Shown: positions 1 through 8,702 of the stretch, in pieces | How positions within the stretch are numbered: the stretch's first letter is position 1 | How the letters are laid out: each line of letters opens with the position of its first letter | NCBI GenBank assembly: GCA_003132305.1 | Contig: PKXJ01000032.1 | Location: forward strand, 1-47,600 | From: Acidimicrobiaceae bacterium | GTDB taxonomy: Bacteria > Actinomycetota > Acidimicrobiia > Acidimicrobiales > RAAP-2 | DNA length: 47,600 bases | Direction of reading: 5' to 3' | The notes under the pieces: generated by a model | The model's database searches: none | Told to the model about the DNA's origin: nothing | Seen by the model: only the letters and a program-made list of their open reading frames with translations | Made by a program: the position numbers and the translations under genes

Positions 1-1
1 G

Positions 2-940
2 ATCTTCATCTACGGCGCGGCGCTGGTCTACGGCGCCACGGGTTCGACGAACCTGTCGTCGATCTCGTACTTCCTCGGATCGAACGTCGTCCTTCGACCG
101 GGACTGCTCTACGCCGGGGGAGCGCTGTTGCTGATCGGCTTCGCCTTCAAGGTCGCGGCGGTGCCGTTCCATCTCTGGTCGCCCGACGTGTACGAAGGTG
201 CCCCCACGCCCGTCACGGGCGTCATGGCGTCCATCGTCAAGGTGGGCGCCTTCGCGGCGTTCCTGCGAGTCTTGATTTCTGCGCTGGGCACCCAGCTCGA
301 CACTTGGCGGCCGATCCTCTTCGTCTTGGTGGTCCTCACCTGCGTCGTGGGCGCGAGCGTCGCTCTGGTGCAGCGAAACGTCAAGCGACTCCTCGCGTAC
401 TCCTCGATCAACCAAGCCGGCTTCATGTTGCTCGGCGTCTGGTCGGGCAGCGCCCGCGGTGTCGCGTCGACACTCTTCTATCTCATGACCTACGCGCCGG
501 TCGTCGTGGCGACGTTCGCGGTCGTGACCCTCATTGGCGGCACGGGTGACGATCTGCACTCGATCGACCACTACCGAGGTCTGGCTCGACGCCAACCGTG
601 GTTGGGCGGCGCGCTGGCCGTGTTGCTGTTCAGCCAACTCGGCGCGCCCTTGACGGTGGGCTTCTACGCGAAGTACTCGGTACTCGCCGCGACCATCGAC
701 TCGGGTGGCGGCGCGCTCGCCTTGGTGGCGATTCTGTCGGCGGCGATCGCGGCCTTCTTCTACCTTCGTTGGATCCTCGCCCTTTACGCCGACGATGACG
801 TCGAGGGCACGCGCGTACACGTGCCACTCTTCACCGGCAAGGTCGTCGCCGTCGGGGTCATCGTCGCCGTCCTCTTCGGTGTCTGGCCCGGACCGCTCGC
901 GACGTGGTGTCAACACGCCACGATGCTCTTCCTGCCGTGA
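2..940 (+). CDS. nuoN: NADH-quinone oxidoreductase subunit N, 3' part (5' end outside window)
   Basis: This is the C-terminal part, about 312 residues, of the antiporter-like membrane subunit N of respiratory complex I, which takes part in proton pumping coupled to NADH oxidation by quinone. The frame is open from the left edge of the window. It carries family hallmarks: the stretch FKVAAVPFHLWSPDVYEGAP with the conserved membrane-embedded lysine and the PFHxWxPDVYEG signature, the segment KRLLAYSSINQAGFML with its conserved lysine and SSI(N/S)xxG pattern, and several hydrophobic helices to the end. The stop codon overlaps the start of the next gene by 4 bases (GTGA). The remaining nuo genes are presumably upstream, outside the window. 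Confidence 0.95.
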   Translation: MFIYGAALVYGATGSTNLSSISYFLGSNVVLRPGLLYAGGALLLIGFAFKVAAVPFHLWSPDVYEGAPTPVTGVMASIVKVGAFAAFLRVLISALGTQLDTWRPILFVLVVLTCVVGASVALVQRNVKRLLAYSSINQAGFMLLGVWSGSARGVASTLFYLMTYAPVVVATFAVVTLIGGTGDDLHSIDHYRGLARRQPWLGGALAVLLFSQLGAPLTVGFYAKYSVLAATIDSGGGALALVAILSAAIAAFFYLRWILALYADDDVEGTRVHVPLFTGKVVAVGVIVAVLFGVWPGPLATWCQHATMLFLP

Positions 941-1776
941 ACCGCGTCGCTATCGCCACGTGCGTTGGCGCAATCGACCCCGACAATCCACTCCTCATGG
1001 AAGCACTCTTGGCTGCGGGCGTGCACGCCGACGCGGCCGTCTGGGACGACCCGTCGGTCGACTGGGACCGCTACGACCTCGTGGTGATCCGTTCCACCTG
1101 GGACTACTCACAGCGGCGCGGCGAGTTCCTCGCTTGGGCGAAGGGCATCAAGCACCTCGCCAATCCTTACGGGGTCGTCGAGTACTCGACCGACAAGCAC
1201 TACTTGGCCGACCTCGAGGGCCACGGACTGAAGATCGTCCGCTCGCACTTCTGCAACGTCGGCAAGAAGCCGCGCTTCTTCGACCACGACTTCGTGGTGA
1301 AGCCCTGCGTCGGAGCGGGGTCGATGGACGCCGCGCGCTACCACGCCGACCAACACGACAAGGCGCTGGCACACGTGAAAGCCCTGCACGCCGCTGGTCG
1401 CGACGTTCTCATCCAGTCCTACGTCGACTCCGTGGACACTCTCGGCGAACGGGCACTGATATTCATCGACGGCACGTTCTCGCATGCCCTCTCCAAGGGT
1501 CCGATGCTGAACGTCACCGAACTCGACCGCAGCCAACTCTTTCGCCGTGACCAGATGTCAGAAGCCATCGGCGAACCCGACGCCATTCACTACGGCGAGA
1601 AGGTCCTGACCGCGAAGGGCTTCGATCACCTTCTCTACGCGCGCGTCGACCTCGTAAAGATCGACGACCACTGGGCCATCATGGAGCTGGAGCTCGTCGA
1701 ACCGTCGCTCTTCTTCACCTTCGAAGAGCGCGCGGCGACGCTGCTGGCGCAGGCCATCGCCAAACGCGTTCACTGA
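937..1776 (+). CDS. ATP-grasp domain protein (DcsG/RimK-like ligase family)
   Basis: A soluble protein of about 279 residues. It resembles ATP-grasp proteins related to the O-ureido-D-serine cyclo-ligase DcsG and to glutathione-synthetase/RimK-type ligases, which join a carboxylate to an amine through an acyl phosphate. The N-terminal pattern (VAIATC, then DPDNPLL, WDDPSVDW, and VVIRSTWDYS) is typical of this group. Nucleotide-binding features follow (FVVKPCVGAGS, DVLIQSYVDSV) and a late acidic MELELVEPSLFF segment probably binds metal. The GTG at 937 is chosen because it overlaps the nuoN stop and matches the usual N-terminus; an in-frame GTG at 904 would add 11 residues. The substrate is not predictable. 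Linkage to nuo may be only positional. Confidence 0.75.
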   Translation: MNRVAIATCVGAIDPDNPLLMEALLAAGVHADAAVWDDPSVDWDRYDLVVIRSTWDYSQRRGEFLAWAKGIKHLANPYGVVEYSTDKHYLADLEGHGLKIVRSHFCNVGKKPRFFDHDFVVKPCVGAGSMDAARYHADQHDKALAHVKALHAAGRDVLIQSYVDSVDTLGERALIFIDGTFSHALSKGPMLNVTELDRSQLFRRDQMSEAIGEPDAIHYGEKVLTAKGFDHLLYARVDLVKIDDHWAIMELELVEPSLFFTFEERAATLLAQAIAKRVH

Positions 1777-2000
1777 CGCGAGGCCGCGTCACCGAGAACG
1801 CGTGAAGCCGATGATGGGCGAATCGACACGTACTCGATCCCTCGACTGGACCACTCTTAGGGGTGTCGGGGCAACGCGTACGCGATGGTGGGCTGCTAAT
1901 CTGCCGTGAGCGACCAAGGCTTCTTAATTTCGACGCGCTTGACGGCTGGTCTCGTCTAGGGCATTCATCGACTCACCGAGCGAAGGAAGTGTTGGGCCGG

Positions 2001-4541
2001 ATGTCCATAGCAGAGATAACTCGTGATCAGACGATTGAGCGAGCGAAACTCCTGAATACGGTGTCGTACGACGTCAGCGTGGACTTGACTGGCGGCGACG
2101 AGGTCTTCGGCTCACGGTCCGTGATCACGTTCAATTGCACGACACCAGGCGCGTCCACCTACGTGGACTTGATCGCGCGCGAGGTGCGTGAGATCGTTCT
2201 GAACGGCGCGGCGATAGAGCCCGCGGCTGCCTGGGCGGATGGACGGATCACCTTACCTGGCCTCTTAGAGCACAACGAGCTGCGAATCGTGGCCGACTGC
2301 TCGTACGCCAACGACGGCACGGCGATGCACCGCTCCGTCGACTCGGCGGACGGAAAGGTCTACGTGTACACGGCCCTCGAGCCCGCCGACGCGCGCCGGG
2401 TGTATGCGAACTTCGAGCAGCCTGACTTGAAGGCCGCCTTTACGCTGCATGTCACCGCGCCGGCGCACTGGACCGTGTTCTCGAACCAGCCGACCCCTGA
2501 ACCCAAACCAATTACCGAGGGCACCGCGGTGTGGAACTTTGCGCCGACGCCGCTTATCTCGACCTACCTCTCCACGGTGGTGGCGGGCGAGTACGTCGTC
2601 GTACGCGACGCTCATACCACGCTCACGGGTCGCGTCATTCCGCTCGCGCTGGCCTGTCGAGCGTCCTTCGCCGACTTCCTTGACGCCGATGAACTGTTCG
2701 AGCTCACGAAACGGGGCCTCGACTTCTTTGCCACGTTGTTCGGAACCGACTACCCGTTCGCCAAGTACGACCAGGTCTTCGTGGCGGAGTTCGACAGCGC
2801 GGTGGAGAACGTCGGCTGCGTGGTGATCACCGAGGAGCTGCTGTTTCGCTCCCGAGTGACTGATTTGATGTACGAGAGGCGCACGAACACCCTCCTGCAT
2901 GAGATGGCCCACATGTGGTTCGGCGACCTGGTGACGATGCAGTGGTGGGACGACCTGTGGCTGAATGAGTCGTTCGCGGAGTTCTGCGCCACCCTGGCGT
3001 GCGCTGAGGCCACCCGCTTTACTGACGCGTGGGCGACGTTTGCCTACTCCCGCAAGACGTGGGGGTTTACGCAGGACCAGTTGCCGACGACGCATCCGAT
3101 CGCGGCTGACGTGCCGACGGTGACCGAGGCGGAGGCCAACTTCGACGGAATCAGCTATGCCAAGGGCGCGTCCGTGCTCAAGCAGTTGGTGGCCCACGTC
3201 GGAAGGGATACCTTCTTTGCCGCGATCAAGGGCTACCTTGAACGCCGCGCCTGGGGTAACGCGACGCTCGCCGATCTGCTGCAGGCACTGGAGGCGGGGT
3301 CGGGCAAGAGCCTGTCGTCGTGGTCGAAGGCCTGGCTGGAAACCGCCGGTCCGAACACGCTTCGAAGCGAGTTCGAGGTCGATGAGCAGGGAGCGTTCAC
3401 CTCCTTCGCGGTGCTGCAGGAGGCTAGCGAGAGCCAACCGACGTTGCGACCTCATCAGATTGCGATCGGCTTGTACGACCGCGAAGACGGTGCGCTGCGG
3501 CGTACTCGCCGCGTGGAGGTGGAAGTGACGGGTGCACGCGCGGGTGTGCCCGAGCTCGTGGGCGTGCGTCAGCCAGACCTGATCGTGCTCAACGATGATG
3601 ATTCGGGCTACGCGATTGTCCGCTTCGATCCTCGGTCGCTCGATACGTTGACCCGATCCATCGGGGAGCTCACTGACCCCTTGGCGCGCGCCGTGTGCTG
3701 GGTTGCGGCGATCGACATGGCGCAGCAGGCCCAACTCTCGGTCCGCGCGTTCGTCCAGATGGTGTCGACCGGAATGGAGAGAGAACCGTCGGTTGCCGTC
3801 GTGCAGACGCTGCATCAGGAAACCGCTCAGGTGTTCGTGCACGTGGGCGATCCGCTGAGGGTGGCGGATTTCAAGAAGCAGCTCGCCACGGTCGCGGTAC
3901 GACTGCTCATCGCAGCTGAACCGAGCAGCGATCATCAACTGGCCTGGGCGGAGCTGCTCGGATGGACCGTAACGTCCGACGAGCAAGTCGAACTCGTGGC
4001 CGCGCTGCTGGACGGAAGCACCGAGGTCCCCGGCCTCGAAATAGATACTGAGCTTCGCTGGAAACTGTTCGGTCGGCTCGTGACTATCGGCAGGGCGGCT
4101 GACGCCGAGATCGACGCTGAACTCGAACGCGACCCCTCCGACTCGGGCCAGCGCCGTGCGGCAACGTGCCGGGCATCCGTACCGGACACCGCACATAAAG
4201 AAGCCGCGTGGACACTGTTGGCCGAGACCGACGCGCTCGGCGTGCAAGGCGTTCTCGAAGTCGCCGAAGGCTTCACGCAGTCCGAGCATGCGGAGCTGCT
4301 CGTGCCGTACGCGCCGCGCTACTTCGACGCCCTCGAAGACCTCTGGTCGTCGCACGGTGACCACTTCCGGGTCGTACTCGCTCAAGCGCTGTTTCCGACC
4401 ACGGCGCCTCCGCATGAGGTGATCGAGCAGATCGATTCATTTATCGGCGCGAAGCACCGCGACCGCGGCCTGGTACGCGTCCTGGTTGAATTTCACGACG
4501 TTGCCGAGCGAGCGATTCGCTCGCGCACACTCAGCGCCTAA
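2001..4541 (+). CDS. pepN: Aminopeptidase N (M1 family zinc metallopeptidase)
   Basis: A cytoplasmic M1 aminopeptidase of 846 residues that removes N-terminal amino acids from peptides. The zinc site is complete: HEMAH at residues 300-304 and the third ligand Glu323 in LWLNESFAEF. The order is the N-terminal beta domain, the catalytic domain, and a helical ERAP1-like C-terminal half from about residue 520. The substrate-binding GAMEN motif reads SAVEN at 266-270: the key Glu and Asn stay, while Gly and Met have changed. The ATG at 2001 is chosen because it follows an AAGGAAG ribosome site and gives the usual opening (MSIAEITRDQTIERAKLL); a longer frame from 1863 has no family-like sequence. 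The peptide transporter genes that follow suggest a peptide-use context, but a 254-bp gap separates them. Confidence 0.95.
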   Translation: MSIAEITRDQTIERAKLLNTVSYDVSVDLTGGDEVFGSRSVITFNCTTPGASTYVDLIAREVREIVLNGAAIEPAAAWADGRITLPGLLEHNELRIVADCSYANDGTAMHRSVDSADGKVYVYTALEPADARRVYANFEQPDLKAAFTLHVTAPAHWTVFSNQPTPEPKPITEGTAVWNFAPTPLISTYLSTVVAGEYVVVRDAHTTLTGRVIPLALACRASFADFLDADELFELTKRGLDFFATLFGTDYPFAKYDQVFVAEFDSAVENVGCVVITEELLFRSRVTDLMYERRTNTLLHEMAHMWFGDLVTMQWWDDLWLNESFAEFCATLACAEATRFTDAWATFAYSRKTWGFTQDQLPTTHPIAADVPTVTEAEANFDGISYAKGASVLKQLVAHVGRDTFFAAIKGYLERRAWGNATLADLLQALEAGSGKSLSSWSKAWLETAGPNTLRSEFEVDEQGAFTSFAVLQEASESQPTLRPHQIAIGLYDREDGALRRTRRVEVEVTGARAGVPELVGVRQPDLIVLNDDDSGYAIVRFDPRSLDTLTRSIGELTDPLARAVCWVAAIDMAQQAQLSVRAFVQMVSTGMEREPSVAVVQTLHQETAQVFVHVGDPLRVADFKKQLATVAVRLLIAAEPSSDHQLAWAELLGWTVTSDEQVELVAALLDGSTEVPGLEIDTELRWKLFGRLVTIGRAADAEIDAELERDPSDSGQRRAATCRASVPDTAHKEAAWTLLAETDALGVQGVLEVAEGFTQSEHAELLVPYAPRYFDALEDLWSSHGDHFRVVLAQALFPTTAPPHEVIEQIDSFIGAKHRDRGLVRVLVEFHDVAERAIRSRTLSA

Positions 4542-4795
4542 AGAACGAGCAGGCACCTGAACACCCGACGATATCGAGGCGTCTCACTTGCGAAATGAGG
4601 CAACTCAGAAGCGCTTCGAGATGCGCGCGCGACGGTGCGAGCGAGTCCTTAGTTCACGAATCAGCGGGATCCAAAATGGTAGGGTAGCGCTTGACGAAGA
4701 GCGGATCTGCAAGCGATGGTTCTGGGTCGCGCAATGCCAACGATGTCAGCACGCGTTTTCAGAGAAGCGGAAGTTCCCGTCAGGAGTTGAGTTTC

Positions 4796-5830
4796 GTGCC
4801 AACAACACCCGTTCTTGAGGTATGCGGACTGGAGATGCATTTTCCGCTGCGGCGCTCGGCCCTCTCGATCGTACGACGACAGCCTGCCGAATCTGTGCGA
4901 GCCGTCGATGGCGTCAACTTCACGATCGCGCGTGGTGAGTCGGTTGGTCTGGTTGGAGAGTCGGGGTGCGGAAAGTCCACGTTAGGACGATGCATTGTCG
5001 GTCTCTACAAGAGTACGGCCGGTGAGGTTCGTCTCAACGGAGTTCCCGTGGTGGCCAACAAGCGACAGCGAAACACCAACCCTCGCGTCGCGCAGATCAT
5101 CTTTCAAGACCCATACTCGTCGCTGAATCCGCGTATGACGGTGCGACAGACTGTGTTAGAAGCGCTGCACGTTCATCACGCCGTCGAGCGACAGGACGCG
5201 GAGCGGCGGTCCACGGAACTCTTGGATCTGGTTCGCCTTAGCTCGCGGGTGGCACACGCGTACCCGAGGCAGCTTTCGGGTGGTCAGCGCCAGCGCGTCA
5301 GCATCGCCCGAGCCTTGGCGGTCGAGCCGGAGCTGCTGGTAGCTGATGAACCGGTCTCCGCCCTGGACGTCTCCGTCCAAGCTACCGTGCTCAATCTCCT
5401 CGCGGAACTGCGCCGAGACCTCGGCCTCACGCTGCTTCTGATTGCCCACAACATGGCCGTCGTACGCCACGTCTGCGACCGAACGATGGTTATGTATCTA
5501 GGACGCATCATCGAGACAGGCCTGACGGAACGCGTCATCAACGACCCGCAGCACCCCTACACCCGCGCTCTCCTCACGGCGATCCCTAAGTTGACGCCGG
5601 GGCACCGCTCGGAAGCGCCCGCGCTGTTCGGAGATCCGCCGAGTCCGATCCGACTGCCGACCGGATGCCGTTTCAATCCCCGCTGTTCTCGCGCCGAAGG
5701 CATCTGCCACGAAACAGAGCCAGGTCTCATCTCCGGCGCGGGCGACGATGCAGTGCACGCCGCGGCGTGCCACTTCGCGTGGACCGAACCTTCAGCGGTG
5801 TCGGTCAGTGAGCGACCCTCGAGCCAATAA
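4796..5830 (+). CDS. dppF: Dipeptide/oligopeptide ABC transporter ATPase, DppF/OppF type
   Basis: A 344-residue ATPase of a peptide/nickel importer that powers uptake together with DppD. Visible motifs are Walker [10 protein letters not shown], the Q-loop ([12 protein letters not shown]), the signature LSGGQRQR, Walker [13 protein letters not shown] and the switch His in LLIAHNM. The C-terminal oligopeptide-transporter extension has the [14 protein letters not shown] cysteine cluster. The GTG at 4796 is preferred because AGGAG lies 9 bases upstream; the open frame extends to 4691 but without family sequence. The gene runs opposite to dppABCD and its last 26 bases overlap the end of dppD, so the usual DF pair is split between strands. 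It needs its own promoter in 4542-4795. A TTGACG lies near 4692, but no convincing -10 was found. Confidence 0.93.
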   Translation: MPTTPVLEVCGLEMHFPLRRSALSIVRRQPAESVRAVDGVNFTIARGESVGLVGESGCGKSTLGRCIVGLYKSTAGEVRLNGVPVVANKRQRNTNPRVAQIIFQDPYSSLNPRMTVRQTVLEALHVHHAVERQDAERRSTELLDLVRLSSRVAHAYPRQLSGGQRQRVSIARALAVEPELLVADEPVSALDVSVQATVLNLLAELRRDLGLTLLLIAHNMAVVRHVCDRTMVMYLGRIIETGLTERVINDPQHPYTRALLTAIPKLTPGHRSEAPALFGDPPSPIRLPTGCRFNPRCSRAEGICHETEPGLISGAGDDAVHAAACHFAWTEPSAVSVSERPSSQ

Positions 5831-6833
5831 CGGGATCGGCGAGCGCCGCGTCCCGACAACTGTCCGAGTGGATGCAAGCTGAGGCCCGACCTCCCTCGAC
5901 GAAAAGCAGCGGGAAATCACCCGTGGCGCAATCGTCTTGGGCAAAGTTGCAACGGGGACGAAAGCGACATCCCTCGGGCGGCTCCACCAGGCTGGGCGGA
6001 ATACCCGGAATCGGATCAAGCATCTCCTTTACCTTGTCGAAGTCGGGCACCGCACGAAGGAGGCCCAGAGTGTAGGGGTGCGTGGGATCAGGCAGCACTT
6101 GCGCAACAGGCCCGACCTCCACGAGCTCTGCCGCGTACATCACCGCCACGTTCTGACAGATCTGTGAGACGACGGCGAGGTCGTGTGTCACAAAGATCAT
6201 GCTGATCCCTGTCGACTCTTGCAAATGGAGCAGAAGCTTCAAAATCTGATCCTGAATGGTGACGTCAAGCGCGGTCGTGGGTTCGTCACATAAGAGCAGT
6301 TTCGGCTCACAGGCGAGCGCGATGGCGATCATGACCCGCTGCCGCATCCCACCGGAGAGTTCGCTGGGATACGCGCCAAAGCGCCGCGCCGCGTCGGGTA
6401 TGCCCACCTGCTGCATCAGCTCCACCGCCCGCTTTTTCCCGGCCTTCTTCGTGAAGCCGAGGTGGGCGATCGGACCTTCGGCGATCTGGAGGCCCACGTG
6501 CATCACGGGATTCAATGCCGTCATCGGCTCCTGGAAGATCATGCCGATGGACCGACCGCGCACGTCGCGTAACTGCTGGTGGTTTAGCGAGAGGAGATCA
6601 GTCCCCTGGAACACGATCTCTCCGCCCGTGACCCGCCCTCCTCGAGGAAGCAGTCCGAGAATCGTGCGCAGCATCATGCTCTTGCCACACCCTGATTCAC
6701 CGACGATGCCTAAGGTTTCACCTTGACGCAGATCGAACGACACGTTCTCTACCGCGTGCACGATCTCTCGGTGCGTGGTGAGCTCGACGCGAAGATTCTT
6801 AACGGACAGCAGCAAGTCGCTCACGCTACTCAA
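5805..6833 (-). CDS. dppD: Dipeptide/oligopeptide ABC transporter ATPase, DppD/OppD type
   Basis: A 342-residue ATPase and probable partner of DppF. Motifs are Walker [10 protein letters not shown] (Met replaces the common Thr or Ser after the Lys-Ser), Q-loop GMIFQEPMTALNP, signature LSGGMRQR, Walker B LLLCDEPTTALDV and switch His in FVTHDLAVV. The C-terminal peptide-transporter extension has CRFRPRCNFAQDDC. The start overlaps the end of dppC by 8 bases, so it is the last gene of the minus-strand dpp operon. Its 3' end overlaps dppF tail to tail by 26 bases, which could produce complementary transcripts for the two halves of one ATPase dimer. Confidence 0.94.
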   Translation of the reverse strand: MSSVSDLLLSVKNLRVELTTHREIVHAVENVSFDLRQGETLGIVGESGCGKSMMLRTILGLLPRGGRVTGGEIVFQGTDLLSLNHQQLRDVRGRSIGMIFQEPMTALNPVMHVGLQIAEGPIAHLGFTKKAGKKRAVELMQQVGIPDAARRFGAYPSELSGGMRQRVMIAIALACEPKLLLCDEPTTALDVTIQDQILKLLLHLQESTGISMIFVTHDLAVVSQICQNVAVMYAAELVEVGPVAQVLPDPTHPYTLGLLRAVPDFDKVKEMLDPIPGIPPSLVEPPEGCRFRPRCNFAQDDCATGDFPLLFVEGGRASACIHSDSCRDAALADPVIGSRVAH

Positions 6834-7692
6834 CCCGCAGGACGTCCGCGATGCCGTCGCCGAAGAGCGACAGCCCGATACCGATGATCACGACCGCAAT
6901 GCCGGGCACCGTGGCGAGTTGCCAGTGGGTCGTAATGAACTGCTGTCCGTCCGACATCATCGAACCCCACTCCGGGGTCGGTGGCGGGACCCCGAGTCCC
7001 AAGAAGCCCAGCGTGACGATCGTGAGCATTGCGAAGACGATGTCGGACATCGAGTAGACGATGGCTTGGGTGATCACGTTGGGGATCAGGTGTCGAACGA
7101 TGATCCGAAGGGGTCGGTAGCCGAGCGCGAGCGCGGCGAGAATGAACTCGTGGCGTTTCGTACTTAAGATTTCTCTTCGAATAATCCATGTGTACGACAC
7201 CCAGTCGGTGGCGATAATGGCGATGTAGATGCTCTTCGTGCCGGGTCCGAGAATGAAGACCAACGCGATGACGAGCACGAAGAACGGAAAGGCCAGGATC
7301 ACGTCGACGGCGCGCATCGCGAGGACGTCGACCCAGCCGCCGAAGTAGCCCGCGAGACAGCCCACCGCCGTGCCAACAACAAAGGAAGCAAGAACGGCGA
7401 GGAACGCGATCTCGAGGTCCACGCGCGCGCCGTAGAGCAAGCGCGTCCACACGTCACGACCGAGTTCGTCAGTGCCGAGTAGGTGATGCAGCGACGGCGA
7501 CAGCAGTGCCTGGCTCGGATTCAACGCCGTGGGCGAGTAATTGGTCAGCAGCGGCGCCGCAAGCGCGAGGCCGACGATGACAAAGAGGATAAAGGAGCCT
7601 GCGGTGAGATTCGCGGAGAGCCTCCTCGGGCCGCGGCCACGTTGCAGGTCGTCCGAAGAGAGCGGAATCGGTAGTGAAGTCTCTTGAGCCAC
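6826..7692 (-). CDS. dppC: Dipeptide/oligopeptide ABC transporter permease, DppC type
   Basis: A 288-residue inner-membrane permease. After a charged N-terminus, one helix (SFILFVIVGLALAAPLL) is followed by the LGTDELGRDVWTRLLYGAR signature of DppC/OppC proteins, then five more hydrophobic segments and the EAA-like loop (AALALGYRPLRIIVRHLIPN) that contacts the ATPases. It starts 2 bases before the end of the dppB stop region on the same strand, consistent with co-translation, and overlaps dppD by 8 bases. With DppB it forms the translocation channel. Confidence 0.94.
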   Translation of the reverse strand: MAQETSLPIPLSSDDLQRGRGPRRLSANLTAGSFILFVIVGLALAAPLLTNYSPTALNPSQALLSPSLHHLLGTDELGRDVWTRLLYGARVDLEIAFLAVLASFVVGTAVGCLAGYFGGWVDVLAMRAVDVILAFPFFVLVIALVFILGPGTKSIYIAIIATDWVSYTWIIRREILSTKRHEFILAALALGYRPLRIIVRHLIPNVITQAIVYSMSDIVFAMLTIVTLGFLGLGVPPPTPEWGSMMSDGQQFITTHWQLATVPGIAVVIIGIGLSLFGDGIADVLRVE

Positions 7693-7694
7693 CG

Positions 7695-8636
7695 TTATTC
7701 AAACCTCACTCTCGGGTCAAGAAGTGAGTGGACGACGTCGGTGCCAAGGTTGGTGAGAATGACGGCCAGCGCCAAAAGGAACGTAATGCCCTGGACGATG
7801 GGAAAGTCACGTCGATAGATGGAGTTGACCATTAGCGCACCTATTCCTGGAAGGGCGAACACCGTCTCAACCACGAGTGTTCCGCTGATCAGAAAAGCGA
7901 TCTGAAGTCCAAGAATGTTAAGACTTGACGCGAGTGCGTTTCGAATCGCGTGGCGGATCAGTACCCGGTACTCACGGATGCCCTTGGACCGAGCAGTGGT
8001 CACGTAGTCCGCGTCGAACGCGTCGATGAGGCTCGATCGCAGACTGCGGACCAGCAGGGGGGCAATGCCCAAAGAAAGGGTGAGGCTGGGAAGAAAGAGA
8101 GAATCGAGATGACCGAGGACGCCCGACTGGAGGCCGGCAACCGGGAAGACGTGAAACTTGAGACCGAGTAGCAGGGTCAGCATGATCGCGATCCACGCCG
8201 AGGGCATTCCCATGCCTATAAGTGGGATGGCTCGCACTGCCTGATCCGAGACGCCGTTGCGATGCGTAGCCGCGAGGACCGCGAGCGGTACGGCGATCAC
8301 TACCGAGAGAACGACCGCGTAGACGATTAACCACAGCGTGACCGACGCGGCGGAGAGGATGATCCCCGTCGCCGAGGTGTTGTAGAAGAGCGAGGTGCCG
8401 AAGTTACCTTTCACGACGCGAGTCAGGAAGAGCCAGTACTGCTCATACAAGGGTCTGTTAAGGCCCCACTCCCGATGAAGGGCGGCGACTGCTTTGGGAG
8501 TTGCCCGGATGCCCAGCATGGTCACCGCGGGGTCTCCCGGAATCAGGTGGATCATAAGAAACGTGACCAGCGTGACACCAAAAGCTGTCGGAAGCATGAG
8601 CAGAAGGCGTCTTCTGATGTACATGCCACGTGTCAC
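7695..8636 (-). CDS. dppB: Dipeptide/oligopeptide ABC transporter permease, DppB type
   Basis: A 313-residue permease with the usual N-terminal pattern of the DppB family (YIRRRLLLMLPTAFGVTLVT, then HLIPGDP and WGLNRPLYEQYW), six hydrophobic segments, and the EAA-like loop (TARSKGIREYRVLIRHAIRN) for coupling to ATPase. The GTG at 8636 is supported by GGAG 8 bases upstream. The spacing to dppA is 66 bases, with no strong terminator seen, so read-through from dppA is likely. Confidence 0.94.
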   Translation of the reverse strand: MTRGMYIRRRLLLMLPTAFGVTLVTFLMIHLIPGDPAVTMLGIRATPKAVAALHREWGLNRPLYEQYWLFLTRVVKGNFGTSLFYNTSATGIILSAASVTLWLIVYAVVLSVVIAVPLAVLAATHRNGVSDQAVRAIPLIGMGMPSAWIAIMLTLLLGLKFHVFPVAGLQSGVLGHLDSLFLPSLTLSLGIAPLLVRSLRSSLIDAFDADYVTTARSKGIREYRVLIRHAIRNALASSLNILGLQIAFLISGTLVVETVFALPGIGALMVNSIYRRDFPIVQGITFLLALAVILTNLGTDVVHSLLDPRVRFE

Positions 8637-8702
8637 AGTGAGTTCTCCTACTCGTCTTCGCTTCGTTTCCGCCGCGTTTGGCTAAGCGTGCCCAGCGTTC
8701 AC

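Noticed and set aside
705-1550. A 281-codon plus-strand frame across nuoN and the ATP-grasp gene
   Set aside because: Low-complexity Arg/Ser/Pro-rich translation out of frame with two recognisable proteins.
2265-4415. A 716-codon open frame on the minus strand inside pepN
   Set aside because: It lies fully antisense to a well-supported M1 peptidase, has no recognisable domain, and has the Arg/His-rich composition expected of a shadow frame in GC-rich DNA.
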